Below, piece after piece: positions 17,408-26,421 of a stretch of DNA of 64,000 nt. Each line of letters opens with the position of its first letter. Position 1 is the first letter of the stretch. Origin of the DNA: Pleomorphomonas sp. NRK KF1 (GTDB lineage Bacteria > Pseudomonadota > Alphaproteobacteria > Rhizobiales > Pleomorphomonadaceae); the NCBI RefSeq assembly GCF_023721755.1, contig NZ_JAMDLH010000001.1, forward strand, positions 124,001 through 188,000. The letters are read 5' to 3'. Both the position numbers and the translations under genes were made by a program. The notes under the pieces were generated by a model. The model worked only from the letters and a program-made list of their open reading frames with translations, was not told the origin of the DNA and did no database searches.

Positions 17408-17995
17408 ATGAGTTCCGCCCACTCGACCGACGCCACCGCCAACCCCGCTCCGCTGGGGCTGATGGGCTTCGGCATGACCACTGTGCTTCTCAACTTCCAC
17501 AATGCCGGCTTCTATCCGATGGATACGATGATCCTGGCCATGGGCATCTTCTACGGTGGTCTCGCACAGATGATCGCCGGCATCATGGAGTGGAAGAAGG
17601 GCAACACCTTTGCCGCCACCGCCTTCACCAGCTACGGCATGTTCTGGCTGGCGCTGGTTGGCCTCATCGTCCTGCAGAAGACCTCGCTCGGCATCGCCGG
17701 TCCGTCGCCCGATGCCGCCATGCCGGCCTTCCTCGGCATGTGGGGCGTGTTTACCGCCATCCTGTTCATCGGAACGCTGCGTCTGAACCGCGCCCTGCAG
17801 GTGGTGTTCGGCTCGCTGACCGTGTTGTTCGCCTTGCTCGCCATCGGCGATGCCACCGGCAATGAAGCCATCACCCGCCTTGCCGGCTGGGAAGGGTTGT
17901 TCTGTGGCGCTTCGGCCATCTATGCCGGCCTGGCGCAGGTCCTGAACGAGGTCTATGGCCGCACGGTCTGGCCGATTGGCCCGGTGCGCCTCTGA
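17408..17995 (+). CDS. satP: SatP/YaaH-type acetate (succinate) uptake transporter
   Basis: 195 aa with six hydrophobic segments. The start of the mature fold carries the family [14 protein letters not shown] signature (the N-P-[AV]-P-[LF]-G-L-x-[GSA]-F motif), followed by [28 protein letters not shown] and [10 protein letters not shown]. The AceTr/GPR1-FUN34-YaaH family imports acetate and, in some members, succinate across the inner membrane. ATG at 17408 puts the signature at residue 13, as in relatives. It stands alone, with a short gap to the AEC transporter. Confidence 0.93.
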   Translation: MSSAHSTDATANPAPLGLMGFGMTTVLLNFHNAGFYPMDTMILAMGIFYGGLAQMIAGIMEWKKGNTFAATAFTSYGMFWLALVGLIVLQKTSLGIAGPSPDAAMPAFLGMWGVFTAILFIGTLRLNRALQVVFGSLTVLFALLAIGDATGNEAITRLAGWEGLFCGASAIYAGLAQVLNEVYGRTVWPIGPVRL

Positions 17996-18113
17996 TTTGT
18001 CGGACGACGGTGAGAGGGGCATTCGCCGCCTCTCGCCGTCTAGAGATTCCTACGACTATTCAGAGTGCTGGCCGCTCGGGCGATACTGGCTTTCCAGACT
18101 CATGGGGACCGCC

Positions 18114-19064
18114 ATGTCGCTCGTCGGCCAGATTCTTCCGATCTTTCTTTTGATCGCCCTCGGCGTCGCCAGTCGCCGTTTCGGTTGGCTGTCCGACGAG
18201 GCCATCGACGGCCTGCGCCAGATCGTGGTGCGCATGGTGCTGCCGTCGGTGCTGTTCCTGTCGTTCGTCGACATGAACCTGTCGGTTGGCCACCTGTCTC
18301 TGATCGCGGTGGTGTTTCTGACGTGCTGCCTCGGTCTGGCATTGGCGTGGATGTTGATCAGACGGCTCTACCCGGCCGATCGCTTCACGCCCTTCCTGGC
18401 CGGCGGCTATGAGTTCGGCATGCTTGGCGTCAGCCTCTTCGTTGGCGCCTACGGCGCGAGCGCGCTGCCGTCGATTGCCGTGGTGGCGCTGGGCCACGAA
18501 CTCTTCATCTGGTTCGTGTTCTTCGCCTTGCTGATCGCCGCCCGCGACGGTTCGGCCCGTCCGGGCGACCTGCTTCTTGGCTTTGTCCGCAATCCGGTGA
18601 CGGTGGCGATCCTCGCCGGCCTCCTGCTCAATGGTCTCGGCCTTCGGACGGCGACACTCGAAACCATTCCCGGACTCGACGCAATCGTCCACAGCCTGCG
18701 CTTCCTGGCGCCCATGGTGGTTCCGGCGGTTCTGATCGTCGTTGGCTACGGCCTCCGCTTCGAGGCGGTCGATGGTCGAAAGATCGTGCGGGTCATGGGC
18801 GCCCGGGCGCTGGTGCAACTGCCGCTGGCCTGTATCGCCGCCTTTCTGGTTCTCGGTCACTTGCTCGGCTTCGAACTGCGTTACCAGGTGGCGCTGTTCA
18901 CACTGATGATCCTTCCGCCGCCCTTCATCGTGCCGTTGTTCATGCCCGGTGACACGCGTGCGGCGGCCGAGCGCCCCCTGATCATGCAGGTGCTGACGGT
19001 CCACACGCTTGTGTCCCTGGCGATCTTTGCCGGCATCATCGCCGTCTTTCCTTCCTTCGACTGA
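18114..19064 (+). CDS. AEC-family (auxin efflux carrier-like) transporter
   Basis: 316 aa, about ten hydrophobic segments in two five-helix repeats: QILPIFLLIALGVASRRFGWL at the start, GGYEFGMLGVSLFVGAYG in the middle, and a second half starting FVRNPVTVAILAGLLLNGLG. This is the usual AEC layout; bacterial members export or import carboxylates and amino acids, and no substrate can be named. ATG at 18114 follows GGGGA by 6 nt and is preferred over 18102. No regulator is adjacent. Confidence 0.88.
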   Translation: MSLVGQILPIFLLIALGVASRRFGWLSDEAIDGLRQIVVRMVLPSVLFLSFVDMNLSVGHLSLIAVVFLTCCLGLALAWMLIRRLYPADRFTPFLAGGYEFGMLGVSLFVGAYGASALPSIAVVALGHELFIWFVFFALLIAARDGSARPGDLLLGFVRNPVTVAILAGLLLNGLGLRTATLETIPGLDAIVHSLRFLAPMVVPAVLIVVGYGLRFEAVDGRKIVRVMGARALVQLPLACIAAFLVLGHLLGFELRYQVALFTLMILPPPFIVPLFMPGDTRAAAERPLIMQVLTVHTLVSLAIFAGIIAVFPSFD

Positions 19065-19245
19065 TACGGGGGCAGGGCGCGACGCAGCTCGCCAAGAGAA
19101 GCGGTGTGGGCCGGCGAGGATCGGTGCCGACCGGCGCGCTTCAGGACTTTTCCGTACAAGGGCATGCGACAAGCCTTGCCGCCATCTCCCCTATGGGGAT
19201 GACCGATGTCATCCGTCTTCCTACGACTTTTGTAGATTAGTACGT

Positions 19246-19255
19246 GCGTATATAA
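19246..19255 (+). promoter_or_regulatory. AT-rich promoter element before the sulfur fusion gene
   Basis: GCGTATATAA, 24 nt before the start codon, is nearly repeated (GCGGTATATAA) at 21893-21903 before the sulfide:quinone oxidoreductase gene. Both may be -10 regions of co-regulated promoters. No good -35 box is seen in either, which would fit dependence on an activator or relief from an ArsR-type repressor (inference). Confidence 0.35.
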
Positions 19256-19279
19256 CAACTTCAAGAAATGGAGTTGAGC

Positions 19280-21778
19280 ATGAAGATCATCATCATCGGT
19301 GGTGTTGCCGGCGGCGCCACGGCGGCGGCTCGTCTGCGTCGTCTCGACGAGCGGGCGGAAATCGTTCTCGTCGAACGTGGCCCCTACATCAGTTTCGCCA
19401 ACTGCGGGCTGCCCTATCACATCTCCGGCGCCATCGCCGAGCGCGACAAGCTGCTGGTCACTTCCGAGGCGATGTTCGAGGCGCGCTATCATGTCGACGT
19501 CCGCTCGCACACCGAGGCCCTCTCCATCGATCGCGCCGCCAAGACGGTGATCTTGCGCAACCTCGACAGCGGCGAGGAGACGGCCGAGAGCTACGACCGG
19601 CTGTTGCTGTCGCCCGGCGCCGAAGTGCTGAAGCCGCCGATCCCCGGCATCACCTCGCCGCGCATCTTCACGCTGCGCAACATCCCCGATCTCGACCGCA
19701 TCATGACTTCACTCTCCGAGAACCAGCCGCGCCGGGCCGTGGTGATCGGCGGCGGTTACATCGGCCTTGAGGTTGCCGAGAACTTCCACGAGCGCGGTCT
19801 GTTCACCACCGTCGTCGAAGGCGCGCCGCACGTGCTCGCCCCCTTTGACGACGAGATGGCGGCCATCGTCCATGCTCATATGCGCGACAAGGAGATCGAG
19901 CTCCACCTCGACGACAAGGTCGAGCATTTCGAGGACCGTCCCGACCACACCATCGTCTTCCTGGCGTCCGGCAAGCGCATCCAGGCCGATATCGTGGTGC
20001 TGGCGATCGGTGTGCGGCCGGAGGTGAAGCTGGCTCGCGACGCCGGCCTGGAACTCGGCGGCGTCGGCGGTATCAAGGTCGACGAACACCTTGCCACCTC
20101 CGATCCCGATATCTTCGCGGTTGGCGACGCCATCGAGGTGATGAACAAGGTGGCCGGCCGCATGGCGCTGATCCCGCTGGCGGGCCCGGCCAACCGGCAG
20201 GCGCGTATCGTCGCCGACAACATGCTCTCGGCCGATCAGGCGAGCTACCGCAGCTATGGCGGCACGCTCGGCACCGCCATTCTCAAGGTGTTCGATCTCG
20301 CTGCCGCTTGCACCGGCCTCAACGAAACGGCTGTCAGGGCGCTCGGCATTCCCTACCGGGCCAGCATCACCCATTCCGGTTCGCATGCGTCCTATTATCC
20401 CGGCAGCCAGCAGATCAGCCTGAAGCTCGTTTACGGCCTCGACGGCACCATCCTGGGCGCCCAGGCGGTGGGCGTCGACGGTGCCGACAAGCGCATCGAC
20501 GTCATCGCCACCGCCATCCGCGCCGGTCTCAAGGTGACCGAGCTCACCGAACTGGAGCTGGCCTATGCGCCGCCCTTCGGCTCGGCCAAGGATCCGGTCA
20601 ACGTCGCCGGCTATGTCGCCGAGAACGTGCTGAACGGCAGCCACGAGATCATCGGCTGGCGCGAGCTGAGAGACCTCCTGCGGGACGATCCCGCCTCCGC
20701 CCAGCTTGTCGATGTGCGGACTCCTGAGGAGTTCTCGATCCAGACGCTGCCGGGCGCCCGAAACATCGAGCTCGACCACTTGCGCGAACGGATCGGCGAG
20801 ATCGATCGGGAGAAGCCGGTTATCGTTTTCTGCCAGGTCGGCCTGCGCGGCTATCTCGCCTATCGCGTTCTGAAGCAGGAAGGCTTCAAGGATGTGCGCA
20901 ACCTGACCGGCGGCTTCAAGACCTATGCCTGGGCGACCGAGAAACAGGAAAGCCCTGACCTCTTCGATTACGAGAGTATTCGCCGCCGCGATCCCTCGGA
21001 GATGGAAGCCCAGAAGGGGTCTTGCCGCGTGGCCGTCTCGGGCAACGTGCAGATGCTCGATGCCACCGGGTTGCAGTGCCCCGGTCCAATCCTCAAGACC
21101 TTCCGCGCCATCGAGGCGATGGAGACGGGCGAGCTTCTCGAGGTGAAAGCCTCCGACCCCGCCTTCGGTCGCGACATCCGCGCCTGGGCCGACAAGACCG
21201 GCAACCAGTTGCTCGGCGTTGGAACCGAAAAGGGCATCGTCACCGCAAGGATCCGCAAGGTGGCGGTGAAACCGGCGCCGACCGAGGGAACGCCGGCGGC
21301 GCCTCGCGACGGTACGACGCTGGTGGTCTTCTCCGGCGATCTGGACAAGGTCATGGCCTCGCTGATCATCGCCAACGGCGCGCTCGCCATGGGCTCGAAG
21401 GTGACGTTGTTCTTCACCTTCTGGGGGCTCAACGTTCTGAGGAAGCCCGATGCGCCGAGCCCGCGCAAGCCGATGATCGACGCCGCCTTCGGCTTCATGC
21501 TTCCCAAGGGCGCGCGTCGGCTCAACCATCTCTCCAACATGAACTTCGGTGGCCTCGGCGGTCGGCTGATGCGCAAGGTGATGGGGGACAAGAACGTCGA
21601 CACGCCGGCGAGCCTGCTCGCCTCTCTCGTCGAAGGCGGCGCCACCCTGGTGGCCTGCCAAATGTCGATGGATGTCATGGGCATCCGCCGCGAAGAGTTG
21701 ATCGACGGCGTCGAGATCGGCGGCGTTGCGACCTTCCTGGGCGAGGCGCAGCAGTCGGCGGCCACGCTGTTCATCTGA
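19280..21778 (+). CDS. Four-domain sulfur protein: CoA-disulfide reductase, rhodanese, TusA, DsrE-like
   Basis: 832 aa. Residues 1-445 are an FAD/NAD(P)H disulfide oxidoreductase (IIIIGGVAGGATAAARLRR; redox Cys42 in FANCGLPYH; VVIGGGYIGLEVAE; FAVGDAIEV), as in CoA-disulfide/persulfide reductases. About 455-550 is a rhodanese with its loop FCQVGLRGY and Cys518. About 590-660 is a TusA/SirA fold with DATGLQCPGP (Cys600). About 675-832 is a DsrE/F-like domain (TTLVVFSGDLDKVMASLIIANG). These parts bind, reduce and pass on persulfide sulfur in the cytoplasm. The gene has a strong terminator behind it and sqr next. GGAG precedes the ATG at 19280. Confidence 0.93.
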   Translation: MKIIIIGGVAGGATAAARLRRLDERAEIVLVERGPYISFANCGLPYHISGAIAERDKLLVTSEAMFEARYHVDVRSHTEALSIDRAAKTVILRNLDSGEETAESYDRLLLSPGAEVLKPPIPGITSPRIFTLRNIPDLDRIMTSLSENQPRRAVVIGGGYIGLEVAENFHERGLFTTVVEGAPHVLAPFDDEMAAIVHAHMRDKEIELHLDDKVEHFEDRPDHTIVFLASGKRIQADIVVLAIGVRPEVKLARDAGLELGGVGGIKVDEHLATSDPDIFAVGDAIEVMNKVAGRMALIPLAGPANRQARIVADNMLSADQASYRSYGGTLGTAILKVFDLAAACTGLNETAVRALGIPYRASITHSGSHASYYPGSQQISLKLVYGLDGTILGAQAVGVDGADKRIDVIATAIRAGLKVTELTELELAYAPPFGSAKDPVNVAGYVAENVLNGSHEIIGWRELRDLLRDDPASAQLVDVRTPEEFSIQTLPGARNIELDHLRERIGEIDREKPVIVFCQVGLRGYLAYRVLKQEGFKDVRNLTGGFKTYAWATEKQESPDLFDYESIRRRDPSEMEAQKGSCRVAVSGNVQMLDATGLQCPGPILKTFRAIEAMETGELLEVKASDPAFGRDIRAWADKTGNQLLGVGTEKGIVTARIRKVAVKPAPTEGTPAAPRDGTTLVVFSGDLDKVMASLIIANGALAMGSKVTLFFTFWGLNVLRKPDAPSPRKPMIDAAFGFMLPKGARRLNHLSNMNFGGLGGRLMRKVMGDKNVDTPASLLASLVEGGATLVACQMSMDVMGIRREELIDGVEIGGVATFLGEAQQSAATLFI

Positions 21779-21804
21779 GCCGACATAAACACTGGAGAAC
21801 CGGG

Positions 21805-21835
21805 AAGGGCCGTCACGCGCGTGACGGCCCTTTTT
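21805..21835 (+). terminator. Terminator between the sulfur fusion gene and sqr
   Basis: A 28-nt perfect palindrome (arms AAGGGCCGTCACGC) followed by TTT, 26 nt after the fusion gene stop codon. It shows that the two sulfur genes are separate transcription units despite adjacency. Confidence 0.92.
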
Positions 21836-21952
21836 GATGGCTCCGAGAGCCTTTACGCCATGACCAAAGTCGCATCGGCGTTTATTCTGAGCGCGGTATA
21901 TAATGAAATACTAAATTACTGGAATGGCCGCGTTGGCCATGGGAGAGCGAAC

Positions 21953-23251
21953 ATGTCGCATGTCGTGGTGCTGGGGGCAGGACTGGGCGGAACGATCATG
22001 GCCTACGAACTTCGCAAGGTTCTCGGCCGCGAGCATCAGATAACCGTCGTCAACCGGGGAGCAACCTACTCGTTCGTCCCGTCGAATCCTTGGGTTGCGG
22101 TCGGCTGGCGCGATCCGGCCTCGGTGGAGGTCGATCTGGTGCCGGTCTTCTCGAAAGCCGGCATTGCCCTTCGTCCGGAGGGCGCCGAGAGATTGGTCCC
22201 GGAAGAAAACCTTATCGAGCTTCCCAACGGGGAGAGTGTTTCTTATGACTACCTCGTCATAGCCACCGGTCCGGAACTCGCCTTCGACGAGGTCCCCGGC
22301 CTCGGTCCCGAAGGCCATACGCAGTCGATCTGCCAGGTTGGTCATGCCGTCGAGGCCAAGGCGGCCGTCGATCGACTGATCGCCAACCCCGGTCCGGTCA
22401 TCATCGGCGCGGCGCAGGGGGCGTCGTGCTTCGGCCCGGCCTACGAGTTCGCTTTCGTGTTGGACAAGGCCCTGCGCGACGCCAAGGTCCGCGATCGTGT
22501 GCCGATGACCTTCGTAACGCCGGAACCCTACATCGGCCATCTTGGCCTGGACGGCGTCGGTGACACCAAGGGCCTGCTCGAAAGCCAGTTGCGCAGCCAT
22601 CACATCAAGTGGATCACCAATGCACGCATCGAAACGGTGGATGCCGACGTGATGCATGTCGAGGAGTTGACCGAGGAAGGCGCACACAAGGCCAAACACG
22701 ACCTGCCTTTCGCCTTCTCCATGATCCTGCCGGCCTTCCGTGGCGTCGGCGCCGTGCGATCCGCCACCGGCATCGTCAATCCGCGCGGCTTTGTCACCAT
22801 TGACCGCCACCAGCAGAACCAGACCTTCCCGAACGTGTTCGCCATCGGCGTTTGCGTCGCCATCCCGCCGATGGGCAAGACGGCTGTACCGGTCGGCGTC
22901 CCCAAGACCGGGTTCATGATCGAATCGATGGTGACCGCTACCGCCCACAACATCGAGCGAATGATCGAAGGCAAGGCGCCCAACGCCGAGGCATCGTGGA
23001 ACGCCATCTGTCTCGCCGACTTCGGCGACAACGGCGTCGCCTTCGTCGCCCAACCGCAGATTCCGCCACGCAACGTCAACTGGTCGTCGTCAGGCTATTG
23101 GGTGCACGTCGCCAAGGTCGGCTTCGAGAAATACTTCCTGAGGAAGATCCGGACCGGCCAATCCGAGCCCTTCTACGAGAAACTGGCCTTGCAGGTCATT
23201 GGCGTCGACAAGCTGCGCTCTATCAAGTTCGACGACAACGCCGCCGCTTGA
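21953..23251 (+). CDS. sqr: Sulfide:quinone oxidoreductase
   Basis: 432 aa flavoprotein (FAD motif VVVLGAGLGGTIMAYELRK). The three cysteines needed by canonical SQR are present: Cys127 (SICQVGHA), Cys159 (GASCFGPAYEF) and Cys353 (AICLADFGDNG). It oxidises sulfide to zero-valent sulfur at the cytoplasmic membrane and gives the electrons to the quinone pool. The C-terminal region (YFLRKIRTGQSEPFYEK) provides the amphipathic membrane anchor typical of the family. ATG at 21953 follows GGGAG and begins exactly at the Rossmann strand. The neighbouring fusion protein could accept the persulfide product. Confidence 0.95.
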   Translation: MSHVVVLGAGLGGTIMAYELRKVLGREHQITVVNRGATYSFVPSNPWVAVGWRDPASVEVDLVPVFSKAGIALRPEGAERLVPEENLIELPNGESVSYDYLVIATGPELAFDEVPGLGPEGHTQSICQVGHAVEAKAAVDRLIANPGPVIIGAAQGASCFGPAYEFAFVLDKALRDAKVRDRVPMTFVTPEPYIGHLGLDGVGDTKGLLESQLRSHHIKWITNARIETVDADVMHVEELTEEGAHKAKHDLPFAFSMILPAFRGVGAVRSATGIVNPRGFVTIDRHQQNQTFPNVFAIGVCVAIPPMGKTAVPVGVPKTGFMIESMVTATAHNIERMIEGKAPNAEASWNAICLADFGDNGVAFVAQPQIPPRNVNWSSSGYWVHVAKVGFEKYFLRKIRTGQSEPFYEKLALQVIGVDKLRSIKFDDNAAA

Positions 23252-23272
23252 CTCTCTCACCGATAAGCAAAG

Positions 23273-23301
23273 CGGCGCGGCCCATGAGGACCGCGCCGTT
23301 T
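23273..23301 (+). terminator. Terminator of sqr
   Basis: CGGCGCGG (23273-23280) pairs with CCGCGCCG (23291-23298) over a 10-nt loop and is followed by TTTC. It lies between the convergent sqr and amino acid permease genes. Confidence 0.75.
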
Positions 23302-23325
23302 CGTGTTTCTTGTAGTTCCTGCCGG

Positions 23326-24690
23326 TTATTCGGCGGCGGCCGTACGGGCGTTGCCGCGGAACAGGAAGCCGATGTAGAGGACGATCAGCCAGACCGGCAG
23401 CACGAGCACCGACAGGCGCATGTCCGGCATCTGCGTCATCATCACGAGGATCACGGCCATGAAGCCGACGCAGAAGTAGTTGGCGATCGGGTAGAAGGGC
23501 GCCGGGAAGGTCAGCTTGCCGGCCTCTGCGGCATGCGCCTTGCGGAACTTCATGTGAACCAGCACGATCATCACCCAGGTGATGGTGGCGGCGGTGGTGG
23601 CGACGGCCATCACCTGCATGAAGGCGCCTTCGGGGATCAGGTAGTTGATGGCGACGACGACCAGGGTGCAGGCCGACGAGAACAGGATCGCCACATAGGG
23701 AACCTTGTTGGCGCCAAGCTTGGTGAAGAACTTCGGCGCGTTACCCTGCTCGGCGAGGCTGTAGAGCATGCGGCCGTTGGAGTAGATGCCGGAGTTGTAG
23801 ACCGAGATCGCCGCCGTCAGCACCACGAAGTTCAGGATATGGGCGGCCGAGCCGATGCCGAGCTTGGAGAAGATCGTCACGAACGGGCTGCCTTCCATGC
23901 CGACCTGGTTCCACGGGAAGATGATCATCATCACCGTGAGGGCGCCGATGTAGAAGATCAGGATACGCCACATGACCTGGCGGATGGCCTGCGGGATGGA
24001 CTTCTTGGGATCGTCGGCCTCGCCGGCGGTGATGCCGATCAGCTCGGTACCACCGAAGGAGAACATGACGACGACCAGCGACAGGAGAAGGCCCCACATG
24101 CCGTTGGGGAAGAATCCGCCGTGGACCCAGAGATTGGAGAGGCCCGTCGCCTCGCCGCCAAGGCCGAAGACGATCAGTACCAGGCCGAGAGCGATCATGC
24201 CGATCACCGCCAGCACCTTGATGATGGCGAACCAGAACTCGGCTTCACCATAGAGGCGCACGTTGATCAGGTTGACCGCCGTGATCGTCACCAGAACGAT
24301 CAACGATGTCAGCCAGGCCGGGAAATCCGGGAACCAGTAGGCGACATAGATGCCGACCACGGTCAACTCGGCCATGGAAACGAGAATGTAGAGGAACCAG
24401 TAGTTCCAGCCGGCCAGGAAACCGGCGAACTCGCCCCAGTATTTGTAGGCGAAGTGGCTGAAGGCGCCTGCCACCGGTTCTTCGGTCGACATCTCACCGA
24501 GCATGCGCATGATGAGATACATCACGAAGCCGCCGATGATGTAGGAAACGATGATGCCCGGTCCCACAAGCTGGATCGAGGCGGCCGAGCCGTAGAACAG
24601 GCCCGTGCCGATCGCCCCGCCGAGGGCGATCATCTGGATGTGGCGGTTTTTGAGGCCGCGCGCGAGATGCGATTGCGTGTCTGACGACAT
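23326..24690 (-). CDS. Amino acid permease (APC superfamily, AAT/AroP-like)
   Basis: 454 aa with 12 hydrophobic segments. The AAT signature is clear: LKNRHIQMIALGGAIGTGLF, GPGIIVSYIIGGFVMYLIMR, LGEMSTEEPVAGAFSHFA, AGWNYWFLYI and FSFGGTELIGITAGEADDP. The group imports aromatic amino acids, GABA and similar by proton symport. Because it follows tnaA in the same direction after 128 nt, tryptophan (or tyrosine/cysteine) uptake feeding tryptophanase is likely, the same job done in enterobacteria by unrelated TnaB. The spacer contains a G/C-rich hairpin that could attenuate read-through. Confidence 0.92.
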   Translation of the reverse strand: MSSDTQSHLARGLKNRHIQMIALGGAIGTGLFYGSAASIQLVGPGIIVSYIIGGFVMYLIMRMLGEMSTEEPVAGAFSHFAYKYWGEFAGFLAGWNYWFLYILVSMAELTVVGIYVAYWFPDFPAWLTSLIVLVTITAVNLINVRLYGEAEFWFAIIKVLAVIGMIALGLVLIVFGLGGEATGLSNLWVHGGFFPNGMWGLLLSLVVVMFSFGGTELIGITAGEADDPKKSIPQAIRQVMWRILIFYIGALTVMMIIFPWNQVGMEGSPFVTIFSKLGIGSAAHILNFVVLTAAISVYNSGIYSNGRMLYSLAEQGNAPKFFTKLGANKVPYVAILFSSACTLVVVAINYLIPEGAFMQVMAVATTAATITWVMIVLVHMKFRKAHAAEAGKLTFPAPFYPIANYFCVGFMAVILVMMTQMPDMRLSVLVLPVWLIVLYIGFLFRGNARTAAAE

Positions 24691-24818
24691 GATGTCCTCC
24701 CGTTGAGCCGGATAGCACGGGCCAAAGGCGGCCGGATATCCGGTTGTCCCCCGTCGGGGCGAGCGCCGTTCCCTCCTCGGATAGCGGCGCCCGCCTGATT
24801 GGTCCGGTCAGTTCGCCA

Positions 24819-26255
24819 TTACTGGGCGGCGACCGTGTACTCTTCTTCCCTGGTCCGCTCGACTTCGTTGGCGATCGGCTCAAGGTGGGCCTGGAAGTGC
24901 CTGAGGATCGGCGGCTCCCAGGTGATGCGATAACCGCGCTTGATGGTATGGGCGCGTTTCTTGATCTCGATCAGGGCTTCGGCCATGATGTCGATGTGAG
25001 CCTGCGTGTAGACCCGGCGCGGAATGGCGAGACGGGTGAACTCGAAATCGGCCTTGAGCTGCTTGCCCGTGTCCGGGTGATTGCCCAGCATGTAGGAACC
25101 GATGTCGCAGGACCGGATGCCCGCTTCCTTGTAGAGCTCGATGGCCAGGACCTGGCCGGGGAACTCGTTGTAGGGAATGTGCGGGAGCATGGCCCGGGCA
25201 TCGACGAACACGCCGTGGCCGCCGGCCGGGGTCTGGTAACCGATGCCGGCGTCGTCGAGACGGGCGGCGAGATACTCGACCTGGCCGATGCGGTAGCGCA
25301 GATAGTCGTTGTCGATGCCTTCGTAGAGACCGATGGCCAGCGCCTCGAGGTCACGACCGGCAAGACCGCCGTAGGTGAAGAAGCCCTCGTAGGAGATGCA
25401 GTTGGCCTTGATCTTCAGGATCAGCGGCGAGTCCGCATCCTTGACGCCGAGCATGCCGCCGATGTTGACGATGGCGTCCTTCTTGGCCGACATCGTGAAC
25501 ATGTCGCCGTAGGAAAACATCTCGCGGATGATGTCCTTGATCGACTTGTCCTGGTAGCCCGGCTCGTCACGCTGCACGAAATAGGCGTTCTCGGCATAGC
25601 GGGCCGCGTCGATGTTGAGCGGAATGCCGTTGGCCTTGGCGACCTCGGCCACTTCGCGCATGTTCTGCATCGACACCGGCTGACCGCCGGCCGAGTTGTT
25701 GGTGATCGTCATGACGATCAGGCCGACGTTCTCGGCGCCCAGTTCGGCGATGGTCTTCTTGAGCTTCTCGACGTCCATGTTGCCCTTGAAGGGCGCGCGA
25801 TGCGACGGGTCCTTGGCGACCGCGACGACGCAGTCGACGCAGCGGGCGCCGGTCAGCTCGACGTGGGCGCGCGTCGTATCGAAGAACATGTTGGAGATGG
25901 CGAACTTGCCCTTGCCGAGCAGGATCGGGAACAGCACCTTCTCGGCGGCGCGGCCCTGGTGGACCGGCTGGATGTAGCCGTAATTGAAGATGTCCTTGCC
26001 CGCCTCGAGCAGCTTGTAATAGCTCGACGCGCCGGCATAGGCCTCGTCACCGCGCATCACACCGGCCCACTGCTCCTGGCTCATGGCGCCGGTGCCGCTG
26101 TCGGTCAGGAGATCGATGTAGCAATCCTCGCCGGCCAGATTGAAGAGGTTGTAGTGAGCCGCCGCGATCTTTGCTGCCCGCTCCTCTGCGGTCAGCATAC
26201 GAAGCGGCTCCACCGCCTTGATCCGGAACGGTTCGGGGAAATACTTGATAGCCAT
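24819..26255 (-). CDS. tnaA: Tryptophanase (tryptophan indole-lyase)
   Basis: 478 aa PLP enzyme: [12 protein letters not shown] at the N-terminus, [25 protein letters not shown]-type [18 protein letters not shown], the PLP lysine in MSAKKDA, and [13 protein letters not shown]. It cleaves tryptophan to indole, pyruvate and ammonia, and the family also desulfurises cysteine. Tryptophanase rather than tyrosine phenol-lyase is supported by [25 protein letters not shown] (where phenol-lyases have an Arg) and His in LRHFQAH (Phe in phenol-lyases). GGAGG lies 10 nt upstream of the start. It is followed by a permease gene and is divergent from a YheO-type regulator. Confidence 0.95.
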   Translation of the reverse strand: MAIKYFPEPFRIKAVEPLRMLTAEERAAKIAAAHYNLFNLAGEDCYIDLLTDSGTGAMSQEQWAGVMRGDEAYAGASSYYKLLEAGKDIFNYGYIQPVHQGRAAEKVLFPILLGKGKFAISNMFFDTTRAHVELTGARCVDCVVAVAKDPSHRAPFKGNMDVEKLKKTIAELGAENVGLIVMTITNNSAGGQPVSMQNMREVAEVAKANGIPLNIDAARYAENAYFVQRDEPGYQDKSIKDIIREMFSYGDMFTMSAKKDAIVNIGGMLGVKDADSPLILKIKANCISYEGFFTYGGLAGRDLEALAIGLYEGIDNDYLRYRIGQVEYLAARLDDAGIGYQTPAGGHGVFVDARAMLPHIPYNEFPGQVLAIELYKEAGIRSCDIGSYMLGNHPDTGKQLKADFEFTRLAIPRRVYTQAHIDIMAEALIEIKKRAHTIKRGYRITWEPPILRHFQAHLEPIANEVERTREEEYTVAAQ

Positions 26256-26262
26256 TTGTCCG

Positions 26263-26349
26263 TTACCTCCTACAGACCATTGGGCACCCCGGTCGTCGCG
26301 AGCGACTGGCGGACAGCGTCTCTAGGAATCTGCAAACATTTTTCCACAT
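26263..26349 (-). CDS. Possible leader ORF upstream of tnaA
   Basis: 28 codons, starting [12 protein letters not shown] and ending with a TAA that abuts the tnaA ribosome-binding site (the last two Arg codons are the AGGAGG itself). Enterobacterial tnaA is controlled by a short Trp-containing leader peptide. This ORF has a Trp at position 2 but lacks the TnaC spacing and the terminal proline, and has no clear Shine-Dalgarno. Coupling through the shared site is the only real support. Confidence 0.2.
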   Translation of the reverse strand: MWKNVCRFLETLSASRSRRPGCPMVCRR

Positions 26350-26366
26350 GAGCGTAAGATTTGCAG
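26330..26366. repeat. Inverted repeat upstream of tnaA
   Basis: CTGCAAA at 26330-26336 and TTTGCAG at 26360-26366 form 7-bp arms around a 23-nt AT-rich centre. It could be a leader RNA hairpin or a regulator-binding site; nothing decides between them. Confidence 0.35.
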
Positions 26367-26401
26367 CTCATGCACTTACATCTGTGGCATCGCGCCGCAA
26401 A

Positions 26402-26421
26402 AATGTCAATTAATTCACATT
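26402..26421. promoter_or_regulatory. CRP/FNR-type operator between tnaA and its divergent regulator
   Basis: A 20-bp near-perfect palindrome with arms AATGT and ACATT around an AATTAATT centre; only one symmetric pair (C/C) breaks it. Written as half-sites it is TGTCA-N6-TCACA, one base from the CRP consensus TGTGA-N6-TCACA. It is centred 156 bp before the tnaA start codon in an otherwise gene-free 416-bp spacer (26256-26671). It could bind a CRP/FNR-like protein or the YheO-type regulator next door. Confidence 0.55.

Noticed and set aside
19709-21661. 650-codon open frame antisense to the sulfur fusion gene
   Set aside because: Low-complexity His/Asp/Val-rich translation, no start context; the sense frame carries all domain motifs.
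21805-21835. Perfect palindrome considered as an operator for sqr
   Set aside because: It is followed by a T-run and lies right after a stop codon, so it is a terminator.
24819-26255. Tyrosine phenol-lyase instead of tryptophanase
   Set aside because: The diagnostic Arg of phenol-lyases is replaced by the tryptophanase IGSY context, and the LRHF histidine is present where phenol-lyases have Phe.
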